From the NCBI RefSeq assembly GCF_000381745.1, contig NZ_KB907012.1, forward strand, positions 1 to 39,829: a stretch of DNA of 39,829 bases, given 5' to 3'. Below, piece by piece: positions 28,482 through 39,500 of the stretch. The notes below the pieces were generated by a model. That model was not told where the DNA came from. It worked only from the letters and a program-made list of their open reading frames with translations, and did not search any database. The DNA is from Psychromonas ossibalaenae ATCC BAA-1528. Its GTDB lineage: Bacteria > Pseudomonadota > Gammaproteobacteria > Enterobacterales > Psychromonadaceae. Position 1 is the stretch's first letter; every line of letters begins with the position of its first letter. The position numbers and the translations under genes were made by a program.

Positions 28482-29199
28482 ACAAGTATTGGTAACTGGT
28501 GCGAGTAAAGGTATCGGCCGTGCAACTGCATTAAAACTCGCGCAGGACGGTTTTACTATTGCTGTGCATTATATGGGTGACAAAAATGGTGCATTACAGA
28601 CAGTGGCTGAAATTAATGAACTAGGCGGCAGCAGCCGTATTTTACAGTTTGATATTAGCGATCGAGAGCAGTGCCGAATAGTACTGGAAAACGATATCGC
28701 TGAGAATGGTGCTTATTACGGTGTAGTGAGTAATGCTGGTGTTACCAATGATACTGTTTTTCCGGCAATGACCGGTGAAGAGTGGGATGGTGTTGTACAT
28801 ACCAATCTTGACGGTTTTTATAATGTTTTACATCCCTGTGTTATGCCTATGGTACAGCTTCGTAAAGGCGGCCGTATTGTTACATTAGCGTCGGTCTCGG
28901 GCTTAGTGGGTAATCGCGGTCAGACAAATTACAGTGCGGCTAAAGCTGGTATTATTGGTGCAACTAAAGCGCTGGCCTTAGAAGTGGCTAAACGAAAAAT
29001 TACGGTAAACTGTGTGGCACCGGGGTTAGTTGATACCGGTATGGTTGATGAACATGTTAAAGAGCACGCCCTGCCGCTTGTGCCTTTGCGCCGTATGGGG
29101 CAGCCTGAAGAGGTTGCCGGGCTGGTAAGTTATTTAATGTCTGATGCGGCGGCTTATGTTACCCGTCAGGTTATCAGTATTAATGGAGGAATGGTTTAA
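28474..29199 (+). CDS. apeQ: ApeQ-like 3-ketoacyl-ACP reductase (FabG-type SDR)
   Basis: A 241-residue short-chain dehydrogenase. The NADPH loop is TGASKGIGR (8-16), SNAGV (86-90), with catalytic Asn111, Ser140, Tyr153 and Lys157 (YSAAK). It reduces each 3-keto intermediate during polyene growth. Length and motifs are those of FabG. Its TAA stop shares one base with the apeR ATG. Confidence 0.92.
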   Translation: MTRQVLVTGASKGIGRATALKLAQDGFTIAVHYMGDKNGALQTVAEINELGGSSRILQFDISDREQCRIVLENDIAENGAYYGVVSNAGVTNDTVFPAMTGEEWDGVVHTNLDGFYNVLHPCVMPMVQLRKGGRIVTLASVSGLVGNRGQTNYSAAKAGIIGATKALALEVAKRKITVNCVAPGLVDTGMVDEHVKEHALPLVPLRRMGQPEEVAGLVSYLMSDAAAYVTRQVISINGGMV

Positions 29200-30434
29200 T
29201 GAGTATTCGTCGAGTTGTTGTTACAGGCATGTCCGGTGTTACTGCATTTGGTAACGACTGGGAAAGTGTACAAGCTAAATTAAAAGCCTGTGAAAACGCA
29301 GTATTATATATGCCTAGTTATGAGCAGTATGACGGTTTAAATACCAAGCTGGCTGCGCCTATTGTTGATTTTGAGCTGCCTAAACATTACACCCGTAAAA
29401 AAATTCGCGGTATGGGCAGGGTTTCAAAATTAGCGACACTTGCTTCTGAAAATGCGCTGATTCAAAGTGGTCTGCTTGGTAATGAAATATTAACCAATGG
29501 CCAGACAGGTGTTGCTTACGGTTCTTCTACCGGCAGTACCGATGCGGTTGGTGCCTTTGGTGTGATGCTTAATGAAAAAAGCACCAAAGCGATCACTGCA
29601 ACAACTTATGTGCAGATGATGCCGCATACCAGTGCGGTTAATGTCGGTCTGTTTTTTGGTTTAAAAGGCCGCATTATTCCAACCAGCAGTGCGTGTACCT
29701 CAGGCAGTCAGGCAATTGGTTATGCTTATGAAGCAATCAAACATGGTTATCAGACTGTCATGGTTGCTGGTGGTGCAGAGGAATTATGTCCGACCGAATC
29801 TGCGGTATTTGATACATTGTTTGCGACCAGCCTTAAAAATGACAATCCTAAATCTACGCCGAGTCCATACGACAAAGACCGCGACGGATTAGTGATTGGT
29901 GAAGGTGCCGGTACATTAGTATTAGAAGAATATGAACACGCTAAAGCACGCGGCGCAAAGATCCATGCGGAGTTAGTGGGGTTTGCCAGTAACTGCGACG
30001 CTGCACATGTAACACAGCCTCAGCAGGAAACCATGCAGATTTGTATGGAGATGGCGCTTAAAAACGCAGACTTAAGTGCAGATAAAATCGGTTACGTTTC
30101 TGCGCATGGTACTGCAACAGAGCGTGGTGATATTGCTGAAACTAACGCTACGCAGAATGTAGTCGGCAGTAAAACACCGATCAGCTCATTAAAGAGCTAC
30201 TTTGGCCATACTTTAGGGGCATGCGGCGCTGTTGAAGCCTGGACTGCTATTGAGATGATGAACAGCGGCTGGTTTAATCCGACTTTGAATCTTAATCATG
30301 TTGATCCGTTATGTGGTGATCTGGACTACATCACCGGCACCGGTCGTGAAGTCGATTGTGAATATATTATGAGTAATAATTTTGCCTTCGGCGGCATTAA
30401 TACTTCATTAATTTTCAAACGTGTCAGAGATTAA
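29199..30434 (+). CDS. apeR: ApeR-like 3-ketoacyl-ACP synthase
   Basis: A 411-residue FabF-type ketosynthase with Cys166 in SSACTSGSQ, His303 in SAHGTAT, His337 in YFGHTLGA and the C-terminal SNNFAFGGINTSLIFKR. It is the third KS-like gene and the last gene of the cluster; it probably makes the first condensation or acts alone as a homodimer. A terminator follows 16 bp after the stop. Confidence 0.9.
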   Translation: MSIRRVVVTGMSGVTAFGNDWESVQAKLKACENAVLYMPSYEQYDGLNTKLAAPIVDFELPKHYTRKKIRGMGRVSKLATLASENALIQSGLLGNEILTNGQTGVAYGSSTGSTDAVGAFGVMLNEKSTKAITATTYVQMMPHTSAVNVGLFFGLKGRIIPTSSACTSGSQAIGYAYEAIKHGYQTVMVAGGAEELCPTESAVFDTLFATSLKNDNPKSTPSPYDKDRDGLVIGEGAGTLVLEEYEHAKARGAKIHAELVGFASNCDAAHVTQPQQETMQICMEMALKNADLSADKIGYVSAHGTATERGDIAETNATQNVVGSKTPISSLKSYFGHTLGACGAVEAWTAIEMMNSGWFNPTLNLNHVDPLCGDLDYITGTGREVDCEYIMSNNFAFGGINTSLIFKRVRD

Positions 30435-30450
30435 TTCTATGCTGAGCTGT

Positions 30451-30486
30451 CACCAGGTTACTTTTCAGTAATCTGGTGTATTTTTT
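30451..30486 (+). terminator. Terminator of the ape operon, overlapping the end of the convergent gene
   Basis: CACCAGGTTACT (30451-30462), loop TTTC, AGTAATCTGGTG (30467-30478), then TATTTTTT. One G-T pair in a 12-bp stem. Most of the hairpin lies inside the last codons of the minus-strand gene at 30458. Confidence 0.85.
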
Positions 30487-31153
30487 CCTGCCACTGCGGC
30501 AGTTCGTTTACTCCTTTCTCAGACAGTTGATAAATACCCCGCTCCACTTTGTTAAACCAGCCGTAATAATTACTGCCTAAAAACTGTGTAGCCTGCGGTT
30601 CATCAATCGCTTTTTTGATTTCAGCCCCTTTGGCTGACGGTTGTTTTGTCAGATACTCAGCAACCCGGATGCAGCGCTGCCGGTAAGCCGTTAAACCCGC
30701 TTGCCTGCGGGTTGAACCGCCCTTTTGTGTATCTCCCTGACGACTGCTGAATTCTTTCAGCAGTGCTTTTTGCCTGCGCTTATTTTTTCGCGGTCTGTAG
30801 TCTTTCGGATCGCTGATCACTTCAACATACTGCTGCTCTTTCTGCATATCTACGATAATCAGCCCCAAACCTAACCGGGCGATCAGCTTTTTGACCTGTT
30901 TAGCCTGTTTCTTATAGATGGTACATTGTTTGGGAATGGCGATATAGACGATATCTGCTAATGTGAAACGTTCAACAGCCTGCAGCAGCAGCGTTATATT
31001 GAGACTTAACTTAAGTTCGATAATCACTATGGAATCATCTTTTTTAGCAACAATATCACAGTCTTTTATCTCACCTTTTACTTCATAACCCTGGCTGCTT
31101 AAAAAGCCTTTAATCGGTAAATAGAGATCGTTTTCATTAAGTTTTGTATTCAT
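30458..31153 (-). CDS. DUF2161-like protein with a PD-(D/E)xK-like motif
   Basis: A 231-residue protein. The N-terminal part carries a restriction-nuclease-like motif, Asp33 followed by Glu46-x-Lys48 (VIIELK), typical of the DUF2161 group. A basic stretch (YRPRKNKRRQKALLKEFSSR, about 118-137) follows, and the C-terminus looks like a winged helix (FLGSNYYGWFNKVERGIYQL). Function is unknown. It stands alone, convergent to the ape operon, and may bind or cut DNA. No toxin, methylase or helicase partner is visible. Confidence 0.7.
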   Translation of the reverse strand: MNTKLNENDLYLPIKGFLSSQGYEVKGEIKDCDIVAKKDDSIVIIELKLSLNITLLLQAVERFTLADIVYIAIPKQCTIYKKQAKQVKKLIARLGLGLIIVDMQKEQQYVEVISDPKDYRPRKNKRRQKALLKEFSSRQGDTQKGGSTRRQAGLTAYRQRCIRVAEYLTKQPSAKGAEIKKAIDEPQATQFLGSNYYGWFNKVERGIYQLSEKGVNELPQWQEKIHQITEK

Positions 31154-31220
31154 CTGTTTTTCTATGGTTGAAGATCAGAGTCTTATTAGTATACCTAAGC
31201 CGCAGGTTTATTAAAATTAA

Positions 31221-31248
31221 GGAAATAAGTCGTAAAATAACTTATTCC
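31221..31248. repeat. Imperfect inverted repeat upstream of the DUF2161-like gene
   Basis: GGAAATAAGT and ACTTATTCC (one extra A in the left arm) about 70 bp upstream of the minus-strand start at 31153. It may be an operator or part of the LysR gene's 3' region. Nothing else was recognised between 31154 and 31351 apart from a GAGTATT/AATACTC stem at 31311-31336. Confidence 0.35.
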
Positions 31249-31351
31249 AATAAGCCATACAGTAGCTGGTGGGACCATTTTTTTACTGGGTTTTTACGTT
31301 TTTTACCGGCGAGTATTAGTTGTGATGTAAATACTCACTATCTAAATCCTT

Positions 31352-32254
31352 TTAGCTGCCTAATGATTTAAATGATTTTTTGAACTCTTTAATTACTGTG
31401 CTTTTTACTTTTCCGATGTTCTGCTGGGTGCGGGTTAATAAAATAAAAGCCCAGCGTCCGTCACTATTCATAAAGTCGACATTTAATTTTTTTATCTGCT
31501 GTGCATATAACGATGAACTAACCACGTGATTTGGTAATAATGCCCAGCCGCCCTCTTTTAATAATGACAAAATGATATCCATATTACTGATAACTGCCTG
31601 CTGTGAAGATATCTGCAGCATTTTACCTAAATCGACTTCCATATGATTTTCTGCGACATACTGAAGGTTTTGCTCTAAATCCGCTAAATTACAGCAGTGA
31701 CTTTTTCCTAATAGAGTGTCTTTATGTGCAAAAAATGAAAAAGGTAAATATCCAAGATTTGTAAAGGCTAGCCCTTTTTCTGGAAGTACTGCATTAACAC
31801 CGCTTAGCACTAAGGCTAAATCGGCCCTTTGCTGAGCTAAAGCTTTAATTGATTCCTCTCTTCCTCTATGTATCCAGTTTAATCGGGTGCTGGGAAACCG
31901 CCGCTGGATGCTGCTCTGCACTTCTGTGATGACTGAAATGGGCAGTGAAATATCATGATAAATGGTTAAACTTTTCTCCAGCCCGCCCGCTAAACTGTCA
32001 CCACTATTCTGCAGCAGTTGAGCCTGATACAAAATATGTTTTGCCTGAGTTAACAGGCTTCCACCCTCAAAGGTAATTTTCGGAAATTTCCCGCTTCGAT
32101 CAAATAAGGTAATACCTAAATCTATCTCTAGATTACCAACCTGCTGATGCAGGGTGGAGCGGTCTTTATGGATAGATTTAGCGGCTTTACTAAATGATCC
32201 CGTTTCGGCAACGGCGACAAATGCAGTTAACTGTTCAAAGCTGAAACGAAGCAT
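31352..32254 (-). CDS. LysR-family transcriptional regulator
   Basis: A 300-residue LysR protein. The N-terminal helix-turn-helix spans the sequence AFVAVAETGSFSKAAKS followed by STLHQQVGNLEIDLG, and a periplasmic-binding-protein-like effector domain fills the rest. A TTG at 32281 opens the frame further, but AAGGTC spaced before the ATG at 32254 decides the start. It is divergent from the Ntn hydrolase, the classic arrangement for a LysR regulator of its neighbour. The effector is unknown. Confidence 0.88.
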   Translation of the reverse strand: MLRFSFEQLTAFVAVAETGSFSKAAKSIHKDRSTLHQQVGNLEIDLGITLFDRSGKFPKITFEGGSLLTQAKHILYQAQLLQNSGDSLAGGLEKSLTIYHDISLPISVITEVQSSIQRRFPSTRLNWIHRGREESIKALAQQRADLALVLSGVNAVLPEKGLAFTNLGYLPFSFFAHKDTLLGKSHCCNLADLEQNLQYVAENHMEVDLGKMLQISSQQAVISNMDIILSLLKEGGWALLPNHVVSSSLYAQQIKKLNVDFMNSDGRWAFILLTRTQQNIGKVKSTVIKEFKKSFKSLGS

Positions 32255-32301
32255 ATAAGACCTTTTGTTGGTGATTTCCAAACATAACTGAGGTTACCTG
32301 A

Positions 32302-32335
32302 TGTTTGTATCCATTACTATAGATTCATACAAACA
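32302..32335. promoter_or_regulatory. Inverted repeat in the LysR/Ntn hydrolase promoter region
   Basis: TGTTTGTAT (32302-32310) and ATACAAACA (32327-32335), perfect 9-bp arms 16 bp apart, between the two divergent start codons. Good candidate for the LysR binding site and probably overlapping the hydrolase promoter. Confidence 0.6.
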
Positions 32336-32352
32336 CAATCGAGGTGAATATC

Positions 32353-33420
32353 ATGGCTTTACTTTATAAAAAATCAGTCGTTAATACCGTACTTGCTGCC
32401 GCGCTGACGGCGTCTGCACTATCTGCTGCTCAGGCTTGTTCCCGGGTTTTCTGGGACACACAAGATCATGGTGTATTTGTTGCCCGCACCATGGACTGGA
32501 TGGTGGAAACAGATCCGACTATTGATGTACGTGCTAAGGGAATCAGCTATCGGGGAGCTGAATCCGGTGAAAAAGTACTGGTCTGGACCTCTAAATATGC
32601 ATCAATTATAACCACATTTTACGGTAAAGCAGGTATTGATGGTTTTAATGAGAAAGGCTTAGCAGTTAACGCCTTGTATCTGGGGGAAGAAAGTCCCGGT
32701 CAATATGATAAAAGTAAACTTCAGTTAGAAAATTCACGTATTGTTCCGTATTTCTTAGATAATTTCAGTACGGTAAAAGAGGCAGCCGCCGCTATTAAAA
32801 ATATTCAGTTACAGCAGTTTGGTCCTGAAGGTGAAAAATTAAGAGGGCACTATTCGCTTCAGGATAAAAGTGGTGACTCTGCTGTATTAGAATTTGTGGA
32901 TGGAAAATGGTTTGTTTATCACGGTGCAGAATACGATGTATTAACCAACAGCCCGGTATTTTCAGAACATTTAAAATCCTGGCAGGAAAAAAAGCCCGGC
33001 AGCAGTGCTGAGATAAATGCTCAATTCCCGTTAGCGGGTAATGTTGAACCGGCTCAGCGTTTTATCTGGAACAAATATATGCTTGAGCAGCTGAAAGAAC
33101 CAAGCAGTTATTACAACGGTCTGGCAAAAATTGACAGTGTGGCCTACAAAGTGCCTTTAGATGCAGCTAATAAGATTGTTAATGGTAAAATGACCGGTTA
33201 TGCCACTCAGTACACTTTGGTATATAACCTCGAGGCGTTAGAATTAAATATGCGTTATCAGTACGGAGATGTTTATACGCAGTTTAAAGTAGACTTTAAT
33301 AAACTAAATGACGGTCGAAACTATACATTAAAAGCGGATCAACAAAGTAACAGCGGCGATATGACCAGTAGCTTTAAACAGGAAAACGGGGTGATGGCGC
33401 AGTACCGTACTGCTGAATAA
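32353..33420 (+). CDS. Exported choloylglycine hydrolase/penicillin V acylase-family Ntn hydrolase
   Basis: A 355-residue precursor. A signal peptide ends AQA, placing Cys29 (CSRVFW) at the mature N-terminus, which is exactly the nucleophile needed. Family residues follow: VARTMDW with Arg and Asp, VNALYL, and LTNSP. Substrates in the family include bile salts, penicillin V and N-acyl homoserine lactones; the specificity cannot be told. A GTG at 32344 is possible, but GAGG spaced 8 bp before the ATG at 32353 is better. It has its own LysR regulator. Confidence 0.85.
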   Translation: MALLYKKSVVNTVLAAALTASALSAAQACSRVFWDTQDHGVFVARTMDWMVETDPTIDVRAKGISYRGAESGEKVLVWTSKYASIITTFYGKAGIDGFNEKGLAVNALYLGEESPGQYDKSKLQLENSRIVPYFLDNFSTVKEAAAAIKNIQLQQFGPEGEKLRGHYSLQDKSGDSAVLEFVDGKWFVYHGAEYDVLTNSPVFSEHLKSWQEKKPGSSAEINAQFPLAGNVEPAQRFIWNKYMLEQLKEPSSYYNGLAKIDSVAYKVPLDAANKIVNGKMTGYATQYTLVYNLEALELNMRYQYGDVYTQFKVDFNKLNDGRNYTLKADQQSNSGDMTSSFKQENGVMAQYRTAE

Positions 33421-33455
33421 ACATGCCTGTTTTTCGTTTTGTAGTTATTAGTGGC

Positions 33456-33487
33456 AAACAAAAAGACCAGCACGGTGGCTGGTCTTT
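33456..33487 (-). terminator. Terminator of the amylopullulanase gene
   Basis: Perfect 10-bp stem AAAGACCAGC/GCTGGTCTTT (33462-33471 and 33478-33487) with a 6-nt loop; on the minus strand it is followed by TTTTTGTTT. It serves the minus-strand gene and might weakly stop the plus-strand hydrolase transcript. Confidence 0.85.
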
Positions 33488-33514
33488 GAGTTAACTACGA
33501 TACTATCTGCTAAA

Positions 33515-36500
33515 TTAGAAAGAGAAATATCCGGTCGAGGATGCTTCACCACTTGCTGGGGTGGTGAAGCTATTGTTACCGCCACCCGACCATTGAGCAT
33601 CACCGCCGGCTTTTTTAATACATTTCCATTCAACTACCGTATTCACAGGTATATCAACCTTACCGACCCAGTTAGGATAGGGGCTAGTCGACAAAGCCAC
33701 TGCATCATCTGCTGTCCAACCACCTAGCTCTGAAACGCTGCCTACTGCATAAACACTTTGTCCATCGTAAGTAGTTACATTTTCACAGGTCAAGGTTACT
33801 GATACAGTCGTCGGCGCATCTGGATCCGGTTCCGGCTTGACGTGACCGCCCACCCAGACGGAAACGCTGCCGCCCTTGACCTTGAAGGCAGCGCTGCCCT
33901 CGGCATCTGTACATACGGTGTCGTCAGCGTCATGATTGCCGGTGATATCGACAAAACATTCATCCGCATTCTCTGCGCCCATTGCCATCACTTTAGTGCC
34001 GCCGGCCGCATCGCTCATCAGCACCGCTAGGCCCTGAAGATGCTCAGTATTGCCTTGACGGGTCCAGCCGATCACATCCTTGTTATCCAGGTAACTGTTC
34101 TGTTTGCCGTAAGCATAATCACGACGTGCAGCCAGTAACTTATCCAGGACTGCTTTATGACTGTTCATATTGATGGTGTGATCATTCCCGTCTTTGCCTT
34201 TATCGGTATAGTCGGCACCGTAGTAATCCGCATAGAAAATATTCGGGTAACCTTCCTGACGTAACAAGATAAACGCGTAGGCCAGCGGTTTAAACCAGTC
34301 TTCTACCGGAGACTCCAGCGCCTGCAGCGACTGCGTATCATGGTTCTCAACCAGGGTCACTGCATGAGCCGGATTTGACTGCATCAATGTGCCGTTCATT
34401 ATGCCGCCCATATCATACCCCCCCCCACTCTTAGAAGCTGTATGGAAGTTATAGTGCAGCGGTGCATCAAACAGAGACATGCGGTAACCTGTATCTTTTA
34501 AGTAGCTTTTCAGTTTACCTAAATCAGGATCCCAGTATTCACCGACAGTGAATAAATCTGTATCTGTAGAGCTTTGTACCGAGTCGATCCAGGCTTTGAA
34601 GAACCCTGTTTCTATATGTTTTATTGCATCTAAACGGAAGCCGTCTAGTTCAGCAAAATCTGCATACCATTTACCCCATTTTTTCAACTCTTCAACAACA
34701 TCTGGGTGGCCCATATCTAAATCAGCGCCCATCAAATAGTCATAATTGCCGAATTCGCTGCTTACCTGGCTGTCCCATGATTTACCTGTACCGCGGAATT
34801 TATAGACAGCTTTCTGTTCTGTACGTTGATCCCAGTCTGTACCGTCAAAATGATACCAGCTCCATTTAAAGTCTGAATATTGATCTCCGCGTCCAGGAAA
34901 ATCAAATTTAGTCCAGGCATCAATCTCGAAGTTATCTCCATACTCTGCATTACGGTTGCCGTCTTCCACTTTAACCACTGTAACGACCTCTGTACTATCA
35001 GCCCCCATTTTGTGGTTTAGAACAACATCGGCATAGATTTTAACTCCCGCAGCATGAGCATTCGTGATGGCGGTCAGGTAGGCGTCCTTATCACCATATT
35101 TAGTACGCACGGTTTCCTGCTGGTTAAATTCTCCCAGGTCGTACAGATCATAAATTGAGTAACCTACTCCGAGCTTACCGTCATCACGTTTCATTGCTTT
35201 GTATGCCGGCGGCAGCCAAAGAGCGGTAATACCGGAATCTGCCAGTGCCTGCGCCTGATCCGAGACTTTATTCCAGAGGTTATCCTCCTCGCTGTTATAC
35301 CAGTGAAAGTACTGCATCATCGTTTCGTTAACTGCGCTTCCACTGTTTTCTGATTTCACTGCCAGGATTTTATGCTCAGTATCACTGGCATCCAGCTCAA
35401 AGGTATAAAGCCCGGATTCTGTTACCGTTATTTTTATCTGGGTATCGTAACCGGCATCTGCAAGTGCCAGACCATTTACGGACGCAAACAGATCTCCGTA
35501 CTGCAGTTTGACCGTACTCCAGTCTGCCGATGCTAGTTTGAACTGATACTCTCCTGGGCGAAGATAAACACTGGTGCTGTATTTTCCATCACCGATATAA
35601 GTCATCTGGCTTCCGGCATCCCAGTCTGTTAATGATCCGCGCAGATAAACTGCTTCATCTGCAAACGGCGGTGGTGTTACCGGCTTGGCATCAGGAGCGG
35701 TGATATTCAGCTTGGCGCTGCTAAGATCGCTGAGATTCAACTGGAAGAGATATTCACCTTCCGTCGTCGTTGTAATTTTCAGGTTTCCTGCATCATTTGC
35801 CCATGCCAGAGTGCCGAACACTGCGCTTAAGTTATCTGCATTGTACTGGGGATCCCAGTCGCTGCTGCCTAGCTTAAATGAATGGCTGACACCAGATGTT
35901 AATGCTGCTTTGGCTTCGTATTGTCCCTGTCCTTTGTAGCTGAATTTGAATTTCTCTAAAGTTGGCCAGCCGTCTCCACTAAAGCTGCCGCGCAGGAAGA
36001 TATCTTCGCTAAGAGGACCTACATCCATTCCCGCGCCCTGCTCTGCCGCTGATTGTTTTTTCACAAATACAACAGCCGAAAGCCCTGGAATCAGCAGCTC
36101 GCCGTTTTCAACCCGGGCTGCGGTTAAGCGCGGATCGTTACCGGCGGCTAAAACAGGATGAAGTTCAAAGTCGTCGGCACCGGGAATACTTACTCTCTGT
36201 TCCCAAATACTTGCATTAATAGCAATCGCCATCGCTTGATAAGCAGGATCTAAGTCATCACCAACAGAAACACCGTCATCAATGGTCATAACGATGGTAT
36301 TTTGTTTTCCTGACGGTCCTGCGTTATGGAAACTAACTCTGTCCTTAATCTCTTGTGTGGTGCCTAAATGCAGTAGACCGCTTTGAGAGCGAATTGTCAT
36401 CATCTCTTTGAAACGTTCATTGGTCCAGTTGATATCAGCCGCAGAAGCAACGGTATTTGGATTGGCAATGATGCCTTTAATGGTATCCCAGTTATTGCCG

Positions 36501-39500
36501 TCTTTATCCGTTCTTGGTAAACCAACATTCCAGTTGTTGCTTTGTTTACTGAAATCAACCCGGTTGTACCAGTCTCCGGAATCGTAAGAATCACGTTCCA
36601 TCGACTTAGATCGCAGCAGCTCTGTACCCATATGCAGGAACGGTACACCCTGTCCCAGCATTACCGGTGCTAAGCCGAGAATCTGCATTCTAGCCCGGTC
36701 TGCAGATGATATATCGGCCTGTGCTTTATACTGAATGATATCCCACAGCGTCTGATTATCATGTTTAGAGACATAGTTAACCGCTTCAACCGGATCGGCC
36801 GCGTAACCTGCACCTTTTCCACCGAAGTCATAATCTCTGCCCAGCACCGTTGCACCACTAGTCGTAAGTAACGGGTATTCCTGCAGGTTTCCTGTCATAC
36901 CCAGACGAATTAAATCAATTTTATCGACAGCGCGATCTGCACCATTTGCAAAACCTGGTGCGCTATTCATGGTATCGCTGCTGGCACCGCGCACGGCGTC
37001 CCGCAGTCTGTCGTTATAAGTACCGATTCCAGTAGCAGCCATATTCCATGATGATGCGTTTATTCCTCTCTTATTTTCCTGAACTTCTCCAAAGTCCCAG
37101 CCTTCGCCATAGAACCAGTTATCCTGATCCACTTTCTTCACTTCAACCAGGGCTTTTTCAATGCTTGATTTCATTAAGTGGCCCATTAGATCGAATCGGA
37201 AACCGTCAATTTTGTACTCTTGCGCCCACAGCACTAAGCTGTCCGATACAAGTTTTTCAAACATGCGGTGTTCAGATGCGGTATTGTCGCAGCAGGTAGA
37301 GCTTTCAACGTAACCGTTATCGGGATTACGTCTGTGGTAATAACCTGGTACAACTTTATCTAATACTGAACTGTTGTATAACGCGGAAGAACTCATATGG
37401 TTAAATACAACGTCCTGTACGACTCTGAAGCCCATATCATGAAGAGTTTTAACCATGATACGATATTCTTTGATCCGTACTATGCCTTCGCTTTCCACTG
37501 CATAGCTGCCTTCGGGAGCATTGTAATGGTACGGATCATAACCCCAGTTAAAGCCGTCTAAAGGTCGAATATCAGCCATTAGTGACTGCGCTTCACCTGT
37601 GGCAGGATCTAGACCTTCAAGAATACTTTGAATTGTGCCTGAAGTAGACTTTGAACAAATGGCAGCAGTTGGTTTTAAGCCGTTATCTGCATCACATAAC
37701 TTACTGATATCATCATTTAAATCAATGCGTTTAGCCGGATCTTCAATAACAGATGAAATATCAAATGTCGGTAGAAGGTGAACTGTGGTTAAACCGGCAT
37801 CTTTTAGGTCTTGTAAGTGTTTAACACTGCTTCTCTGATTTTCTGTAAAAGCTAAATATTTACCGTTGTAAGCAGCTGTGCCTTCCTGATCCGAACCGCT
37901 GAAGTCACGTACATGAAGTTCATAGATAATATTATCTTCAGGTTTGTTGATCGCGGGAATAGACTGTTCATCCCAGCCGTCCGGTTTGCTGTCTGCCTGG
38001 CTAAGATCAACCAGCTGCGAGTAACGGCTGTCGGTGCTTAGAGAAACTGAGTATGGGTCGGTGGTCATTACCCATTCAATTTTATTGGTTTTAGGATGGA
38101 ATACCTGTAAGCGGTAACGGTAGAAGCTGCCGGCCAGTGAAGCATCACCAGTATATGACCAGATGCCTGTTACTGGATCTTCTGTCATAGTTAGCGGCGA
38201 CTGTGCAAGCGGAGTTTTATCTGCATCATAAAGATAAAGTTGAACTTGTTTTGCTGTCGGCGCCCATAAGCTGAACTGTGAAGCTCCGCTTTCAATCCAT
38301 GCGCCCATGCGGGCTTCATCTGCATCGTTATCTGCAGCTGTGTAAAGGTCATCGATTACAAACGGGAACTGTACTCTGGTAGCTGCCAGCACTTTGTTTT
38401 CTGCATTAAGTGCAACAGTGATAAGCTGTTTTTTAAGCATTAACTTAGCATCGGCCGCATTTATATCTACAGAATAACGCTTGCGACCGTTAAGATGCGG
38501 GTATAGTCCGTCATTGATCGTTCCATTGTTTGTCAGGCTGATACGTGTAAATTCTTCAGCTTTATTAAGATCGCTAGAGCCGTTGATACTTGCCCATAAT
38601 TCATAATGATCTGCATTACTTGAGTCACTCCAGGCCAGTTTATCAAGCGCTAACCAGTGTGCTGAGACTCCTTCTATAGCAAGCGGCTCTTGTGAAGCTT
38701 CATTGTAATACAGGGCTGATGAGCTGTTAAAAGCGTAAACTGTATTACCCTTCATTAGTTCGATTTTCTGGTCGCCTATTAGAGAGTCCTGGTTCGCTTT
38801 GTGAATTATAAAGTTGACACATTCGCCGTGATTTTCTTTTAAAGCAATACGGAATAAAACACCGTTATTTGTGGTTGTTTCAGTAACCGTGTAAGGAGCA
38901 TCCCATTGTGTTGCTGTTTTCACTGAGTCACATGATTCATTGTTCCATACATGTAAACCCCAGCCATCGTAGTCAGCGTTATCACGTTTATAATAAATGA
39001 GCGCTTCAGTAAACTCAGGTATTTCTACAGTTTCTCCCGCTGGTGTTGAATCAATGCTGTCGGCAATGCCGTCGCCGTCATCATCACTGGATGCGAAGTC
39101 TCCCCAGCCGTCGTTATCTGTGTCACGAGTTTCAAATCTGTCCTGCGGGAAGGCGTCATCTGCATCGACTACACCGTCACCGTCTGAATCCGAAGGTTTA
39201 CTGCTGCTGTTTTTGGAATCAGTACCTAAACGGTTTTCATCTAGATCTGAAAACCCGTCATTATCATCATCAAGATCAGCATTATCACCGGTGCCGTCAT
39301 TATCTGTATCAATGCTTTCAGACGGATCCGCAGGGAATTTATCTGCATCATTGCTAATGCCGTCACCATCAATATCGCTGTCTTCACTGTCTGCAATATG
39401 GTCATTATCTAAATCAGCAGGTTTGTCGGATGCATCTTTAGGGTCAGAATTCAGTCGTTTTTCATCACTGTCACTCCAGCCGTCGTTATCATCGTCAAGG

